This document shows, piece after piece, positions 54,499 through 64,000 of a stretch of 64,000 nucleotides of DNA. Origin of the DNA: SAR92 clade bacterium H231 (GTDB lineage Bacteria > Pseudomonadota > Gammaproteobacteria > Pseudomonadales > Porticoccaceae); the NCBI GenBank assembly GCA_025153775.1, contig JAOALC010000004.1:62001-126000 (forward strand). The letters are read 5' to 3'. The position numbers and the translations under genes are program-made. A model generated the notes under the pieces. The model saw only the letters and a program-made list of their open reading frames with translations, searched no databases and was not told the origin of the DNA. How positions within the stretch are numbered: position 1 is the stretch's first letter; the number at the start of each line of letters is the position of its first letter.

Positions 54499-55104
54499 AT
54501 GGACCGTCTTACCGCCAGACAGCAGCAAGTCTTTGACTTGATAAAGGACAATCTCGATGAGACTGGCTATCCACCGACCAGGGCAGAGATAGCTCAGAAA
54601 TTGGGTTTCCGCTCGGCCAATGCCGCAGAGGACCATCTGCGCGCCCTGGCCCGCAAAGGGGTTATTGAGATGATTCCCGGCGCCTCTAGGGGTATTAGAG
54701 TGGTCGAGCAGTTTAATGGCATTCCCATTGTTGGCCGTGTGGCCGCCGGCGAGCCTATTCTGGCCGAGCAAAATATTGAGGACTACCAAGAGATGCCCGC
54801 TGGTAGTTTCCACCCTCATGCCGACTACTTTCTGCGTGTGCAGGGCCAGAGTATGGTCGATGTAGGCATTATGGATGGCGACCTACTGGCAGTTCACCAG
54901 CAACCTACAGCTGAAAATCAGCAGATTGTAGTGGCCCGTGTCGATGGTGAGGTTACGGTTAAACGACTAAAGAGAACCCGCAGCAAACATGAGATTCATC
55001 TGCTACCAGAGAATCAGAATTACAGCCCTATACTAGTAGATTTGCGCGCTCAAGACTTTGCCATCGAAGGCCTGGCTGTAGGTGTTGTCAGGGTTGCTAT
55101 CTAA
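54499..55104 (+). CDS. lexA: SOS repressor LexA
   Basis: This 201-residue repressor has an N-terminal winged helix ([21 protein letters not shown]), the cleavage site Ala83-Gly84 in VAAGEP, and the serine-lysine dyad Ser118 (GQSMVD) and Lys155 (VTVKRL). ATG 54499 is 8 bases after AAGAGGAA. Earlier in-frame starts would overlap the LexA box. RecA-stimulated self-cleavage opens SOS genes. No sulA-type cell-division inhibitor follows, unlike Pseudomonas. Confidence 0.98.
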   Translation: MDRLTARQQQVFDLIKDNLDETGYPPTRAEIAQKLGFRSANAAEDHLRALARKGVIEMIPGASRGIRVVEQFNGIPIVGRVAAGEPILAEQNIEDYQEMPAGSFHPHADYFLRVQGQSMVDVGIMDGDLLAVHQQPTAENQQIVVARVDGEVTVKRLKRTRSKHEIHLLPENQNYSPILVDLRAQDFAIEGLAVGVVRVAI

Positions 55105-55137
55105 GATTTGCAGCTGTTGACAGGATTCTTTTGCAGG

Positions 55138-55500
55138 TTACTTTTGTAGATTACTTTGGGCGAAGGCGTAGTCTGCTACTGGCGTGCCTCCAAGCACGTG
55201 CTCCTGCAAGATTCTCTCAATCACCTCTGGGCTGCAGCTATGGTACCAGGTTCCATCTGGATAGCTGAGCATAATGGGGCCCTGGCGACAGATTCTTAGG
55301 CAGTCTACCTTGGACCTGTATACTCCGGACTCAACATCCATTAGGCCCAGCTCGCGGATGCGTCGCTTTAAATAGTCCCAGGCTTCGCCGGCCTGTTCCG
55401 GCGGAGCGCATTTACCCGCGGTACAGATCATTAGATGTTGACGAAAGTTAGCTACCTGCCGCTGCTGGGCAAGCTTTTGTAGTAGATCGGTATTTTCCAT
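55138..55500 (-). CDS. Thioredoxin-like [2Fe-2S] ferredoxin
   Basis: A cytoplasmic protein of about 120 residues with [12 protein letters not shown] and [22 protein letters not shown]. Four Cys residues in this spacing (C-x4-C, about 35 residues, C-x3-C) are those of thioredoxin-like (NuoE-related) 2Fe-2S ferredoxins. Redox partner unknown. ATG 55500 is chosen over 55521 because the conserved part begins soon after; no strong ribosome site. The next gene lies 30 bases upstream in the same direction. Confidence 0.85.
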   Translation of the reverse strand: MENTDLLQKLAQQRQVANFRQHLMICTAGKCAPPEQAGEAWDYLKRRIRELGLMDVESGVYRSKVDCLRICRQGPIMLSYPDGTWYHSCSPEVIERILQEHVLGGTPVADYAFAQSNLQK

Positions 55501-55530
55501 AGAGAGGCGACCCAGGGCCAAGTACTTTGC

Positions 55531-55776
55531 CTAGTGGACAGTGTGGCGTTTTTCTTCGCCCTCTGCATTGACGGGCGCCCGCTCTTCATTTATGTCAAAT
55601 ACAGTCTGAATACCAGCATCCATCATGCTCTTGGCGACATCCAGGTGCTTGCCCTCCAAATACTCCAGCACCTCTTTCGAAAAGCTGATACGCACCAGGG
55701 GTTGATCGGACCCGGAGCGCTGCAGTGCAACCTCTCCGTCTTCAAGCATAATTAATTCAAACTCTGTAAGAGCCAT
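55531..55776 (-). CDS. Small conserved hypothetical protein
   Basis: An 81-residue acidic protein starting MALTEFELIMLEDGEVALQR, with LVRISFSKEVLEYL and a tail of Glu/Lys. No membrane or signal segment. It precedes the ferredoxin gene and follows the DUF6586 gene in the same leftward group. I recall similar small proteins next to ferredoxins and topA in Cellvibrionales relatives but cannot name the family. GGAAG lies 5 to 9 bases before ATG. Confidence 0.75.
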   Translation of the reverse strand: MALTEFELIMLEDGEVALQRSGSDQPLVRISFSKEVLEYLEGKHLDVAKSMMDAGIQTVFDINEERAPVNAEGEEKRHTVH

Positions 55777-55876
55777 GGTTTCTTCCTAGCCTATCCGTCT
55801 GGTTATATCTGTATTTAAATCTATGTATTCTTGTGTGGCTGTTATATCTAAGTTTAGCAGTTATTGCTGCCAATAG

Positions 55877-56389
55877 TTAAAACTCCACCATCATATCCCG
55901 GTGCCGCTCTATAAGCTCTCGCATGCTTTCCAGCCATTCTCTAGCACTCTCTAATCGCCATTCCACCCGCTGTTCACCATCAGCTGCCAGAGCATCCACA
56001 GCGATGATGGGCAGTCTGTCTGCATCCATTTCTGCTTTGCGTATATGGGGTAACTGATACAGCTGGCTATGGGCGGTTAATAACTGGGCTGCCCATGAAT
56101 CTCTATCTGCCAGCAGACAGCGCATCTCCAATGCCTCAGCCGGGCACTTACCCATAGCCTCGAGCATCTCAATCAGGCTCTCTGCATCTGTAACCCTGTC
56201 TGCATCTGGGACTTTGTAGCTGCTGGCTATATCACAGAGATGCCAGTGCCAGGCCTGATAGAGCTGCAGCGCCACCGACTGAGCCACAGCCTCTGTCTGA
56301 TGGCTGTTTTTCTCGTTGGCCGAAGCCAGCAGCTGAGTTGCAAACAGACATTTCTGATTGACCGCAGACAGATAGCTCGACAGTGCCAC
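55877..56389 (-). CDS. DUF6586-like protein
   Basis: A 170-residue cytoplasmic all-helical protein: QALAQQ-type N-terminus MALSSYLSAVNQKCLFATQL, LQLYQAWHWHLCDIA and the end SAREWLESMRELIERHRDMMVEF. The layout matches a family of topA neighbours in Pseudomonas-type genomes that I associate with DUF6586. It starts 5 bases after the topA stop and is probably expressed with it. Function unknown. Confidence 0.75.
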   Translation of the reverse strand: MALSSYLSAVNQKCLFATQLLASANEKNSHQTEAVAQSVALQLYQAWHWHLCDIASSYKVPDADRVTDAESLIEMLEAMGKCPAEALEMRCLLADRDSWAAQLLTAHSQLYQLPHIRKAEMDADRLPIIAVDALAADGEQRVEWRLESAREWLESMRELIERHRDMMVEF

Positions 56390-56394
56390 GTCCT

Positions 56395-59061
56395 TTAACT
56401 GCTGCCTTTTTCAGCCGGCTTCCAGCTGCCATTGCTGTAAAAGGCACTCCAGCCTGTGGGCTTGCCGTCATCTTCACTGCGCACATACTGCTCTTTAGTT
56501 TTGCGACTGTAGCGGATCACCGTGGGCCTGCCCTCTGGATCTGATACTGGCGCCGTGAGCAGGAACTGGTACTTGTCATCAATACGATCTTTGTAGGGCA
56601 TTAGCTCTTCTACAGTTGGCGCACGAGTTTCGCGGTGCCGCGGGAACTGACTGGCTGCCAGGAAAATACCAGAGGCACCATCGCGTAAAACATAGTGGTC
56701 CTCTACTTTGACACAGCGAAGTTCTGGCATGGCAATAGGATCTACCTTGGGCGGTGCGGCCTCACCATTGCGCAATAGCTTGCGGGTATTTTTACAGGGA
56801 ACATCGGGTTCAGTTTCTCCGGTGCAACCAAAATACTTGCCAAAGCGGCCAGTCTTAAGCTGCATCTCACTGCCACATTTGTCGCAGTCAATCACTGGCC
56901 CCTCGTAGCCTTTGATCACATACTGACCAAATTCCACCTCATAGCCATTACAGTCTGGGTTATTGCCACAGACGTGCAGTTTGCGAGTCTCATCGAGCAG
57001 ATAGCTATCCATAGAGGTATTGCAAAGCTTGCAGCGATGCTTGTGTAGCAGCAGTTTAGATTCTGCCTCATCATCTTCATCAATATTGACCGCCTCATCA
57101 CCAGCAGTCAGGTTAACTGTGTGCTTGCAGCGTTCTTTGGGCGGCAATATATAGCCGGAACAACCCAAAAACACACCAGTACCCGCAGTTCTAATCATCA
57201 TTGGGCGACCGCACTTAGAACACTCAATATCCGTTGCTGAGGGATTATTGGGACGCATGCCGGCTTCAGCGTTTTTGGCGCTGCCAACCTTTTGACTAAA
57301 GTCTTGATAGAAGCGATTGAGCACCTGTTTCCAGTTGAGCTTGCCCTCGGCAATCTCATCTAACTGCTCTTCCATGGTAGCTGTAAAGCCATAGTCCATC
57401 AGGTCGGTAAAACTTTCACTGAGTCGATCTGTGACAATATCGCCAATCTTCTCGGCAAATAGACGCTTGTTTTCAATGCGCACATAGCCGCGATCTTGAA
57501 TGGTTGAAATAATCGATGCATAGGTCGATGGCCGGCCAATACCTCGCTTCTCCAGCTCTTTAACCAGGGCCGCTTCTGAATAGCGAGCCGTGGGTTTGGT
57601 GAAATGCTGCTGAGGAATCAGTGTCAGCATTTTCATCTCATCGCCCTGCTGCAGATCCGGAAGCTCGTCATCCTCGTCTCTGGCTGGCATAACGGCCAGA
57701 TACCCGTCAAAACGCGTTACCCGACCCTTGGTAGTCAATTCATAATCAGCTGCGGCCACGGTAATAGTAGTGGCGGTAAATTCTGCTGGCGTCATCTGGC
57801 AGGCGACAAACTGTTGCCAGATCAGCTGGTAGAGACGTCGCGCATCAACTTCCATCTCTCCCAGGCTGCCAGGAGCAATATCAATATTGGAAGGTCGAAT
57901 GGCTTCGTGGGCGTCCTGAGCACCGGATTTGCTGCTGTAAATATTTGGCTGCTCAGGTAGGTACTTTGCGCCATGGCGCAGTTGGATATACTCGCGACAA
58001 GCCGCCACAGCGTCTGCGCTCAGATTGGTAGAGTCGGTTCGCATATAGGTGATATAGCCAGCTTCATAGAGTCGCTGAGCCATCATCATGGTTTTCTTCA
58101 CGCCAAAACCCAGTCTGGTACTGGCGGCCTGCTGCAATGTAGAGGTGATAAAGGGCGCCGAGGGTTTAGACTTGGTGGGCTTATCTTCCCTCTTGCTCAC
58201 TGCGTAGTCCGCTATGCGCAGAGTGGCCAGAGCTGTGTCAGTTTGATCCTTGTTTACTGGGCGAAAGGCGCTGCCCTGGAATTTTTTAATATCAAAGCGA
58301 ATTTTGATATCTTCGTCGCTGTCCTGACTATCTGAATCTTTGCTGTTCTCAAGGTCAGCCTGAACTGTCCAGTATTCTTCGGGAATAAAGGCGCGAATCT
58401 CGCGCTCACGCTCAACGATTAAACGCAGTGCAACTGACTGAACTCGCCCAGCAGACAGGCCGCGGCCGACTTTTTCCCATAGCAGCGGCGAGACCATAAA
58501 ACCCACTACGCGGTCGAGAAAACGACGGGCTTGCTGAGCATCTACCCGGTCAGTATTTAGGGTACCTGGGTCCTCAAAGGCAGTGCGTATGGCTTTTTTG
58601 GTAATCTCATTAAAAACCACTCGCTTGTAGCGACTCTCATCACCACCAATAACCTGGGTGAGATGCCAGGCAATAGCCTCACCCTCTCTATCCATATCCG
58701 TTGCCAGATAAACCGTATCTGCATTTTTGGCCAGCTTCTTAAGCTCGGCAACGACTTTTTCCTTGCCTGGCAAGGTAGCGTATTCGGCCTTCCAGTCGTT
58801 ATCTGGATCAATACCCATACTATTAATAAGTTGAGCTTTGGCTTTTTTCTCTTTGTGGATAATCTTGTCTTCTGGTGACATCTTGCGAGTCAGCGCCGCC
58901 AGCCGGGCACGCTCTTTTGGATCGGTGGTGGTGCGGTTAGCACCTGTGGGAAGGTCTCGAATATGGCCAACACTGGACTTCACCACAAAATCATCACCAA
59001 GATAGCGGTTGATTGTTTTAGCTTTGGCGGGTGATTCCACAATGACGAGAGATTTGCCCAT
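56395..59061 (-). CDS. topA: DNA topoisomerase I
   Basis: This 888-residue type IA enzyme relaxes negative supercoils. Its Toprim domain has [15 protein letters not shown] and [11 protein letters not shown] with the metal-binding acidic residues. Active Tyr is in [13 protein letters not shown]. Downstream are three C4 zinc ribbons (CSKCGRP..., CKLCNTS..., CDKCGSE...). The C-terminal tail is basic and ribbon-like. It starts right after a 128-base gap holding its promoter and ends 5 bases before the DUF6586-like gene. Confidence 0.98.
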   Translation of the reverse strand: MGKSLVIVESPAKAKTINRYLGDDFVVKSSVGHIRDLPTGANRTTTDPKERARLAALTRKMSPEDKIIHKEKKAKAQLINSMGIDPDNDWKAEYATLPGKEKVVAELKKLAKNADTVYLATDMDREGEAIAWHLTQVIGGDESRYKRVVFNEITKKAIRTAFEDPGTLNTDRVDAQQARRFLDRVVGFMVSPLLWEKVGRGLSAGRVQSVALRLIVEREREIRAFIPEEYWTVQADLENSKDSDSQDSDEDIKIRFDIKKFQGSAFRPVNKDQTDTALATLRIADYAVSKREDKPTKSKPSAPFITSTLQQAASTRLGFGVKKTMMMAQRLYEAGYITYMRTDSTNLSADAVAACREYIQLRHGAKYLPEQPNIYSSKSGAQDAHEAIRPSNIDIAPGSLGEMEVDARRLYQLIWQQFVACQMTPAEFTATTITVAAADYELTTKGRVTRFDGYLAVMPARDEDDELPDLQQGDEMKMLTLIPQQHFTKPTARYSEAALVKELEKRGIGRPSTYASIISTIQDRGYVRIENKRLFAEKIGDIVTDRLSESFTDLMDYGFTATMEEQLDEIAEGKLNWKQVLNRFYQDFSQKVGSAKNAEAGMRPNNPSATDIECSKCGRPMMIRTAGTGVFLGCSGYILPPKERCKHTVNLTAGDEAVNIDEDDEAESKLLLHKHRCKLCNTSMDSYLLDETRKLHVCGNNPDCNGYEVEFGQYVIKGYEGPVIDCDKCGSEMQLKTGRFGKYFGCTGETEPDVPCKNTRKLLRNGEAAPPKVDPIAMPELRCVKVEDHYVLRDGASGIFLAASQFPRHRETRAPTVEELMPYKDRIDDKYQFLLTAPVSDPEGRPTVIRYSRKTKEQYVRSEDDGKPTGWSAFYSNGSWKPAEKGSS

Positions 59062-59189
59062 AACAGGAGTTGTTCCTTAATAAAACCGCACAATAGTTAA
59101 GATTTCTGGCAGTAAAAGTTGAGTTAACTGACCATTTATACAAGCCAAGGGTCGCATATATACGTGCTAGCTTGCCCTTTGGTCAAGCT

Positions 59190-59675
59190 TCAGAGGCAAA
59201 TTTCTTCAGCTTTTTGTCTCAGCCTATGCAAAAAATCACAGATTTGGTTTAGCTCAGCGGAGTCTCCACGCTCGTCCCAAATCACCCCAATACCCTGACC
59301 ACTGGCAACAATAGCACCAACGCCGGAGGGTAAATTGGCAATGTTTTCCGCCAGTAAATCATGCCACTGCTGGCCCGCGTCCTGTGCCATCCAGGACCAG
59401 CCCTGATGCTCTGAGGGCCAGCCCCTGTCGCTAAGACGTTGCAGCACCCAGTCTTGGCGGCAGTCTGTATCCTGCCAGGGCAACCGGTAACAGACAGCCT
59501 CCAGACGACGCTCATCCTCTCGCGCATCTGGCCTGCGATGCAAACTAACCTGCAGTGAGGCTGCACTGGCCTGGCGACGTAATTCGGTAATGCGCCTCTG
59601 ATGAGGCGTCTGCTTGAGCCACATCAATGGTGACAATACCAACGCTGTGCCAAAAACTATTAACAACCAGGTCAT
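59190..59675 (-). CDS. Membrane-anchored protein of unknown function
   Basis: A 161-residue protein with one N-terminal helix (WLLIVFGTALVLSPLMWL) as anchor, then a cytosolic domain with basic segment HQRRITELRRQA, WSWMAQDAGQ and GVGAIVASGQGIGVIWDERGD. Related topA-upstream proteins are sometimes labelled YajC, but it lacks the YajC pattern, so I leave it unnamed. It lies 129 bases upstream of topA on the same strand and is divergent from the Usp gene. Confidence 0.75.
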   Translation of the reverse strand: MTWLLIVFGTALVLSPLMWLKQTPHQRRITELRRQASAASLQVSLHRRPDAREDERRLEAVCYRLPWQDTDCRQDWVLQRLSDRGWPSEHQGWSWMAQDAGQQWHDLLAENIANLPSGVGAIVASGQGIGVIWDERGDSAELNQICDFLHRLRQKAEEICL

Positions 59676-59776
59676 TTCGTACTACTCTTATTAACAGAAC
59701 TTTTGTTAGCCCCAAAGGCCGAACAAAGAAGCGATTTATCCGGTTGCTTCAAATGGCTCGAAAAAGCAACTGCGAA

Positions 59777-59795
59777 TGTAACTGTAACTGTAACT
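59777..59795. repeat. Three tandem TGTAAC hexamers
   Basis: TGTAAC occurs at 59777-59782, 59783-59788 and 59789-59794, 17 bases before the AAGGAG ribosome site of the Usp gene. It could be a regulator site or slipped-strand repeat. Confidence 0.6.
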
Positions 59796-59815
59796 CACTC
59801 TAAGGAGAGCAACCT

Positions 59816-60250
59816 ATGTCTGGCTACAACCATATTTTAGTCGGTCTGGATCTATCTACAGAATCCCAGCAAGTAATAGATCGCGTCAAGTATCTTTTCG
59901 CTAACACGGATACAAAAGTCTCTCTCTGCCATGTTTTAGAGCCTTTGGCCTTCACTTACGGGGGAGATATACCAGTAGATCTGTCCGATGTGCAGTCCCA
60001 GTTGCAGCAGCAGGCAACCGAAAGAATAGCTCTCCTGGGAGAGCAATTGGATATTAACTCTGATGATCAGCATATTATTCTGGGTCATCCGGCTCAGGAG
60101 ATGCATCGTATGGCCAGCGAGCAGGATATTGACCTGATTGTTGTTGGCAGCCATGGTCGCCACGGTCTGGCGTTAATTTTCGGCTCTACCAGTAACTCGG
60201 TATTGCATGGAGCCACCTGCGATGTTCTGGCCGTGCGAATTCAAGACTAG
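59816..60250 (+). CDS. Universal stress protein, UspA family
   Basis: A 144-residue protein with the Usp fold: HILVGLDLS start, LCHVLEP, and the ATP-binding tail VVGSHGRHGLALIFGSTSNSVLH followed by CDVLAVRI. The G-x2-G-x9-G-(S/T) pattern is present (GSHGRHG... GST), so it probably binds ATP. It has AAGGAGAG 6 to 8 bases before ATG. It stands alone between the divergent membrane protein gene and slt. Confidence 0.94.
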   Translation: MSGYNHILVGLDLSTESQQVIDRVKYLFANTDTKVSLCHVLEPLAFTYGGDIPVDLSDVQSQLQQQATERIALLGEQLDINSDDQHIILGHPAQEMHRMASEQDIDLIVVGSHGRHGLALIFGSTSNSVLHGATCDVLAVRIQD

Positions 60251-60392
60251 TTCCAGTCTCTGAATCCTAATTAAAATACCTGTACTGCTGCCTTGGTTTT
60301 ACTTTTAGGCTCGCATTATCACTGCTTTACTGGTAACTTTCTGGCTGGCAACACCAGGTTTCCAGACCCTTTAATCCGTAAGCAGGGATCTA

Positions 60393-62489
60393 ATGTTCAG
60401 CAGACAGATAGCATACAACCTATTATCCCAGTGCTATCTACCTCCCCAGGCTCTATTCAGAAATGGGTTAGTGCTCCGCAGCCCAGTGGTGGGGCCTGCC
60501 TTATTTAGCCTCTTTATCCTGGCCGGGTTCTGTGCCCCAGCATTAGCCAATACGGCCGTGGATACCAACAGTCAAACATCTAGCTCCACTAAGTCAGTGG
60601 CCACAGATAGGCAGCTAGCCGCCCAGCGAGACCTCTACAGACAGAGCTTAAAACTAATTGGCAACAGGGATTGGCAAAAACTGCGTCGCCAGCGAACTCA
60701 GCTTGTCGACTACCCTCTCTATCCCTACCTTATTTACGCAGATCTGATTGCTGATCTGCGTTATGCCCGCAGGCACGAGGTGGGAAATTATTTGCGTCGC
60801 TATCAGGGCTCAGTAAAAGCGCAACATCTTCGCGCTCGCTGGCTTGATTACCTGGCTCGCCGTGCCTACTGGCAGACCTACACAGAGTACTATGACCCGA
60901 AGACAGCCAGTGTCAGTCGCAGGTGCAACTACTATCTGGCCCAGTACCGGCTGGATAATAAACCCCTGGCAATCAGTGAGGGACTTAAACTCTGGTCAGA
61001 GGGAAAATCTCAACCCAAGGCCTGTGACAAACTTTTTGGCCTATTGATCAAGTACAAACATATTAGCGAGAGTCTTGCCTGGCAGCGTTTTAATGCTGCT
61101 TTAATAAACCATAACTTTCAACTGGCTCGCTACCTAAAACGATTTTTGAAAAGTCCTGAATATCTTAAACGCCATCAGCTTTATTATGATATTGATCGCA
61201 ATCCCCGGCGGCTGAGCCAACACAAGGCGTTTAACAGCAACAGTGCGGAAGAGCGCAAGGTGCTGGAACACGGGCTAATTCATCTGGCCCGCAGGGATCC
61301 CAACCTAAGCCTAAAGTACTGGACTCGCTACCAGCTGAGTCATGAGTTCAACCATAGGGCCCAGGCCAAAATTGTCAGTGCTATTATCAAAGGTCTCTAT
61401 CAGAAGGGCCACAGAACAGCAGCGGATAGTTATTTTATCGACCACCTGTCGCTACTGAATCAAACCCTGGATGGCGAACAGACCGAATGGCGCATTCGCC
61501 AGGCTCTAGCCGAACTGGATTGGCCTGCTGCATCTCTGTGGCTAGCCCGCCTACCCAAGGCCAGCCAACAAAAAACCGTCTGGCGCTACTGGACAATTCG
61601 CAGTATGGAGAGCAATCCTGCAACCACCCTGAATCCGGAACTCAATCAGCTGACCAGGGCACTGGCCAGAGAACGGGATTTTTATGGCTTTCTTGCCAGT
61701 GAGAAACTGGATAAGAGTTACAGCATTAATCATAACCCGGCAATTGTTGATGACCAGCTGCTGAGGTCCATAGCCAATATACCGGCAATGCAGCGCGCCA
61801 GAGAACTGCACCACCATGGTGACAGTCTGGATGCCAACCGCGAATGGGCTGCGGCCAGTAAAAGTTATCAGCGCCAGGACTGGATTGCCGCCGCCGTTCT
61901 GGCCAGCCAATGGCAGTGGCACAACAAAGCTATTGCGGCTATGGGCAGTGCCAAATACTGGGATGATGTTGAAATCAGATTTCCCCTAGCCTACGTGCAA
62001 CCCATTAACCAGGCCGCGAAAAATGCAGGGATACAAAACTATCTGCTATTCGCTCTGGCGCGCCAGGAAAGTGCATTTAATGCGACGGCAACTTCCGGAG
62101 CCGGTGCCATGGGTCTGATTCAGGTAATGCCGGCCACAGCAAAATCAACGGCAAGAAAACATCGCTTGCCCTATGTCAGCAAGAAACAGCTGCACAAGGC
62201 CTCTGTGAACCTGCCTATAGGCTCGAGGTACTACAGCGATCTTCTGCAACGATTTGGCAACAATCGCATTCTGGCCACCGCTGCCTATAATGCGGGTCCC
62301 ACCCGCGTGGACCAGTGGTTGCGCAAAACTAATGGCAAGCTCCCTTTCGATGTATGGATGACCCTGATCCCATTTAAAGAGACGCGCAGCTATGTGCGCA
62401 ATGTAATGATGTATTCCGCCATTTATTCTCGCAAGCTGGGTATGACACCACCTATGCTGCAGCAACATGAACTGGATAGGCTGCTATGA
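60393..62489 (+). CDS. slt: Soluble lytic murein transglycosylase
   Basis: A 698-residue periplasmic enzyme cleaving peptidoglycan glycan strands. It has a signal peptide ending CAPALA (about residue 51, a long N-region), a large helical doughnut region (about 60-520) and the C-terminal catalytic SLT domain with RQESAF (catalytic Glu near 558), GAMGLIQVMPATA, and NILA/AAYNAGPTRVDQWL. Length is close to Slt70 (645). GGG lies 7 bases before ATG 60393. Confidence 0.95.
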   Translation: MFSRQIAYNLLSQCYLPPQALFRNGLVLRSPVVGPALFSLFILAGFCAPALANTAVDTNSQTSSSTKSVATDRQLAAQRDLYRQSLKLIGNRDWQKLRRQRTQLVDYPLYPYLIYADLIADLRYARRHEVGNYLRRYQGSVKAQHLRARWLDYLARRAYWQTYTEYYDPKTASVSRRCNYYLAQYRLDNKPLAISEGLKLWSEGKSQPKACDKLFGLLIKYKHISESLAWQRFNAALINHNFQLARYLKRFLKSPEYLKRHQLYYDIDRNPRRLSQHKAFNSNSAEERKVLEHGLIHLARRDPNLSLKYWTRYQLSHEFNHRAQAKIVSAIIKGLYQKGHRTAADSYFIDHLSLLNQTLDGEQTEWRIRQALAELDWPAASLWLARLPKASQQKTVWRYWTIRSMESNPATTLNPELNQLTRALARERDFYGFLASEKLDKSYSINHNPAIVDDQLLRSIANIPAMQRARELHHHGDSLDANREWAAASKSYQRQDWIAAAVLASQWQWHNKAIAAMGSAKYWDDVEIRFPLAYVQPINQAAKNAGIQNYLLFALARQESAFNATATSGAGAMGLIQVMPATAKSTARKHRLPYVSKKQLHKASVNLPIGSRYYSDLLQRFGNNRILATAAYNAGPTRVDQWLRKTNGKLPFDVWMTLIPFKETRSYVRNVMMYSAIYSRKLGMTPPMLQQHELDRLL

Positions 62490-62559
62490 TGGCAAGTTAC
62501 ACTGCAATACTAGCCCACAGAATCCCCTCTGAGGGCAATTCGGGCCCAGGTGTGTCAGA

Positions 62560-63363
62560 GTGATAGATATTGGTGTAAACCTCTCCAGCAAACGTTTTAA
62601 AGGGGATGTAGCTGATGTACTGACCAGAGCTGTAGACGCCAATGTGCTGCAAATGGTACTCACCGGCACTTCGGTAGATGAGAGCCGCGCGGTGCTGTCT
62701 ATCTGTGAAGAGTACAGCGACCAGTTTCCCTCCATGCTGTTCGCCACCTGTGGCATCCATCCCCACGATGCCCTGTCCTTCAACACTCAGAGTCTGGATG
62801 CTTTGCGCGAACTGGCCCAGCACCCACAGATGGTGGCCATAGGTGAAGCCGGCCTAGACTTTAATCGCAACCTGTCTCCAGCTGCAGCTCAGGAAGCCTG
62901 CTTTGAGGCCCAGCTGGAACTGGCAGCCGAACTGCAGTTGCCACTATTTCTTCACGAGCGCGACGCCGCTAAACGCCAGCTGGAAATTCTTAAGAGCTAT
63001 CGCGATGAATTTAATGAGGCAGTGATCCACTGCTTTACTGGGGACAGGAAAACTTTGTTTAGCTATCTGGATATGGACCTGCATATAGGGATAACCGGCT
63101 GGATATGCGATGAGCGCAGAGGTCAGGAACTGCAAAGCCTGGCTAAGAATATCCCTCTGCAGCGGCTGATGATAGAGACAGATGCACCCTATTTGCTGCC
63201 GCGCTCCATTCAGCCCGTGCCTGCAGATCGCCGCAACGAACCGGCGTTTTTATCCTATGTTCTGGCAGGTATTGCTGCAGTGCGGGGGGAAACTGAGCAA
63301 CAGATAGCCAGCGCCACCTGCGCCAATGCCCAGAGATTTTTCAACTTACCCAGCCCAGACTAG
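62560..63363 (+). CDS. tatD: TatD-family deoxyribonuclease
   Basis: A 267-residue metal-dependent hydrolase with amidohydrolase-like TIM barrel: MIDIGVNLSS start, CGIHPHDALS, IGEAGLDFNRN (metal Glu), LFLHERDA, HCFTGD and MIETDAPYLLPR. It is closest to TatD (3'-5' DNA/RNA exonuclease, DNA repair) in the TatD/YcfH group. The start is GTG 62560, with AGGTG about 8 bases upstream; the product begins MIDIGVNL. It overlaps the MOSC gene by 4 bases in convergent orientation. Confidence 0.94.
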   Translation: MIDIGVNLSSKRFKGDVADVLTRAVDANVLQMVLTGTSVDESRAVLSICEEYSDQFPSMLFATCGIHPHDALSFNTQSLDALRELAQHPQMVAIGEAGLDFNRNLSPAAAQEACFEAQLELAAELQLPLFLHERDAAKRQLEILKSYRDEFNEAVIHCFTGDRKTLFSYLDMDLHIGITGWICDERRGQELQSLAKNIPLQRLMIETDAPYLLPRSIQPVPADRRNEPAFLSYVLAGIAAVRGETEQQIASATCANAQRFFNLPSPD

Positions 63364-63830
63364 GCCTCTTCTATACTGCCACCTGCGGAAATCAGCCCCG
63401 AGCTCTTAATCTGCGCCCTGAGACCGCCCTTGCCCACCAGGTCCGGAAGAATTCGTACACCCAGTCGCTTTTGCAACCCTGCACAGGGCTCGCAAAGCTG
63501 CACCCCATAGCATTGAACACCATCAATGGTAAAATTTTTGCCCACCAGATTATTGAGTTCAATCCCCTCAGTAACCAGATTGCGGCGAAAATCACTGTCA
63601 TGAAACTTATTACCTGTGGCACGGTTAAATGCCTCTATCACCTCTGACTCTATCAGAGTGATCTCCCAATCAGGCTGGCCTTTGAAACTCGATCTATTAG
63701 CGCCTGACTCTGAATAGTAGCGGTCGCCCACTATGCCCTTACCAGCTTTGAGCGAGACCTTTTGATGGCCGCTTACATTATCACCCGCTTTGCGGGCAAT
63801 ATAAATTGCTTTGATTTTAGCTGTGGTCAT
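63360..63830 (-). CDS. MOSC-domain protein
   Basis: A 156-residue MOSC protein (molybdenum-cofactor sulfurase C-terminal type) with KGIVGDRYY and YGVQLCEPCAGLQKRLG containing a conserved Cys. Related YiiM-like and MARC proteins handle N-hydroxylated bases or bind Mo cofactor. The stand-alone domain is common in gammaproteobacteria, and its substrate is unknown. It converges on tatD and is followed on the same strand by the gene cut at the right edge. Confidence 0.9.
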   Translation of the reverse strand: MTTAKIKAIYIARKAGDNVSGHQKVSLKAGKGIVGDRYYSESGANRSSFKGQPDWEITLIESEVIEAFNRATGNKFHDSDFRRNLVTEGIELNNLVGKNFTIDGVQCYGVQLCEPCAGLQKRLGVRILPDLVGKGGLRAQIKSSGLISAGGSIEEA

Positions 63831-63845
63831 AGCTACTCAGTGCCT

Positions 63846-64000
63846 TTAACTAGCCATCAAGTCTTTGTAAATTGAGGTCTTGGGCTGACTAAATACCGAG
63901 CGCACCATGGGCTCGAACAGAGATAATTCCATCTTTGGCATACTGGGGTCAAAAGAGGGATCGTCGTATTTAGCAATAAACCTAGCGGTGCGCTTGAAGT
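63846..64000 (-). CDS. C-terminus of an unrecognised protein (cut by window edge)
   Basis: A leftward frame open from the window edge to TAA at 63846-63848 encodes 50 residues ending SVFSQPKTSIYKDLMAS. It begins FKRTARFIAKYDDPSFDPSMPKME in the visible part. It ends 15 bases before the MOSC gene on the same strand. No family is recognised from so short a piece. Confidence 0.5.
   Translation of the reverse strand, partial: FKRTARFIAKYDDPSFDPSMPKMELSLFEPMVRSVFSQPKTSIYKDLMAS

Noticed and set aside
55105-55140. CTGTTGACAG after lexA as a second LexA box
   Set aside because: The CTG and CAG are too close (4 bases instead of 10) and it lies downstream of the gene.
57604-58335. Two long rightward frames antisense to topA
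   Set aside because: Antisense shadows of the conserved topA coding region.

Overview
The window looks like a chromosome segment from a marine gammaproteobacterium, probably of the Cellvibrionales/SAR92/Porticoccus type. This is inferred from gene content and order, not from a search. The right two thirds follow an order known from Pseudomonas relatives: lolCDE, sthA, apbE, nqrF-A, a long gap-like gene, mfd, nagZ, lexA, topA. The left third is accessory DNA.

Region 1 (1-9442) is a catabolic-looking island. It holds a TonB-dependent receptor, four SnoaL/NTF2-like proteins with seven domain copies in total, a LacI-type regulator, an alpha/beta hydrolase and an HpcH/HpaI-type aldolase. The receptor promoter and the promoter of the leftward SnoaL operon share a perfect 16-nt motif placed between the -35 and -10 elements. 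They are therefore probably one regulon, and the neighbouring LacI protein is the natural candidate controller. The substrate cannot be read from the sequence.

Region 2 (10167-19120) is an approximately 9 kb integrative element inserted in the 3' end of tRNA-Ser(GGA). It has a 20-bp direct repeat at both ends, paired 10-bp putative integrase arm sites with identical 13-bp pitch at both ends, and a tyrosine recombinase next to one end. It also has a small membrane protein, a protein with the motif set of single-subunit (T7 RNAP/Pol A-like) polymerases, and a two-gene operon. That operon encodes a very large surface lipoprotein subtilase and, separately, a secreted subtilisin-prodomain-like protein. 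I regard this element as the most novel part of the window.

Region 3 (19171-19942) is a tandem array of 155-bp and 77-bp units just upstream of tRNA-Ser. The 155-bp unit repeats the first 21 bases of the tRNA and its upstream sequence.

Region 4 (20078-64000) is core genome. In order it contains a class III adenylate cyclase, gcvP and gcvT with a divergent LysR gene, queF with a yadGH-type ABC exporter, a DUF2062 protein, lolCDE, and a likely nqrABCDEF-apbE-nqrM-sthA operon (Na+-pumping NADH dehydrogenase, its maturation factors and a soluble transhydrogenase). It continues with a glyoxalase II-like gene, gap, mfd, csiV-like, a lipocalin, an unknown membrane protein, mscS-type channel, nagZ, a LOG-family gene, lexA with its own LexA box, a thioredoxin-like ferredoxin, topA, uspA, slt, tatD and a MOSC protein. 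Both window ends cut a leftward gene.
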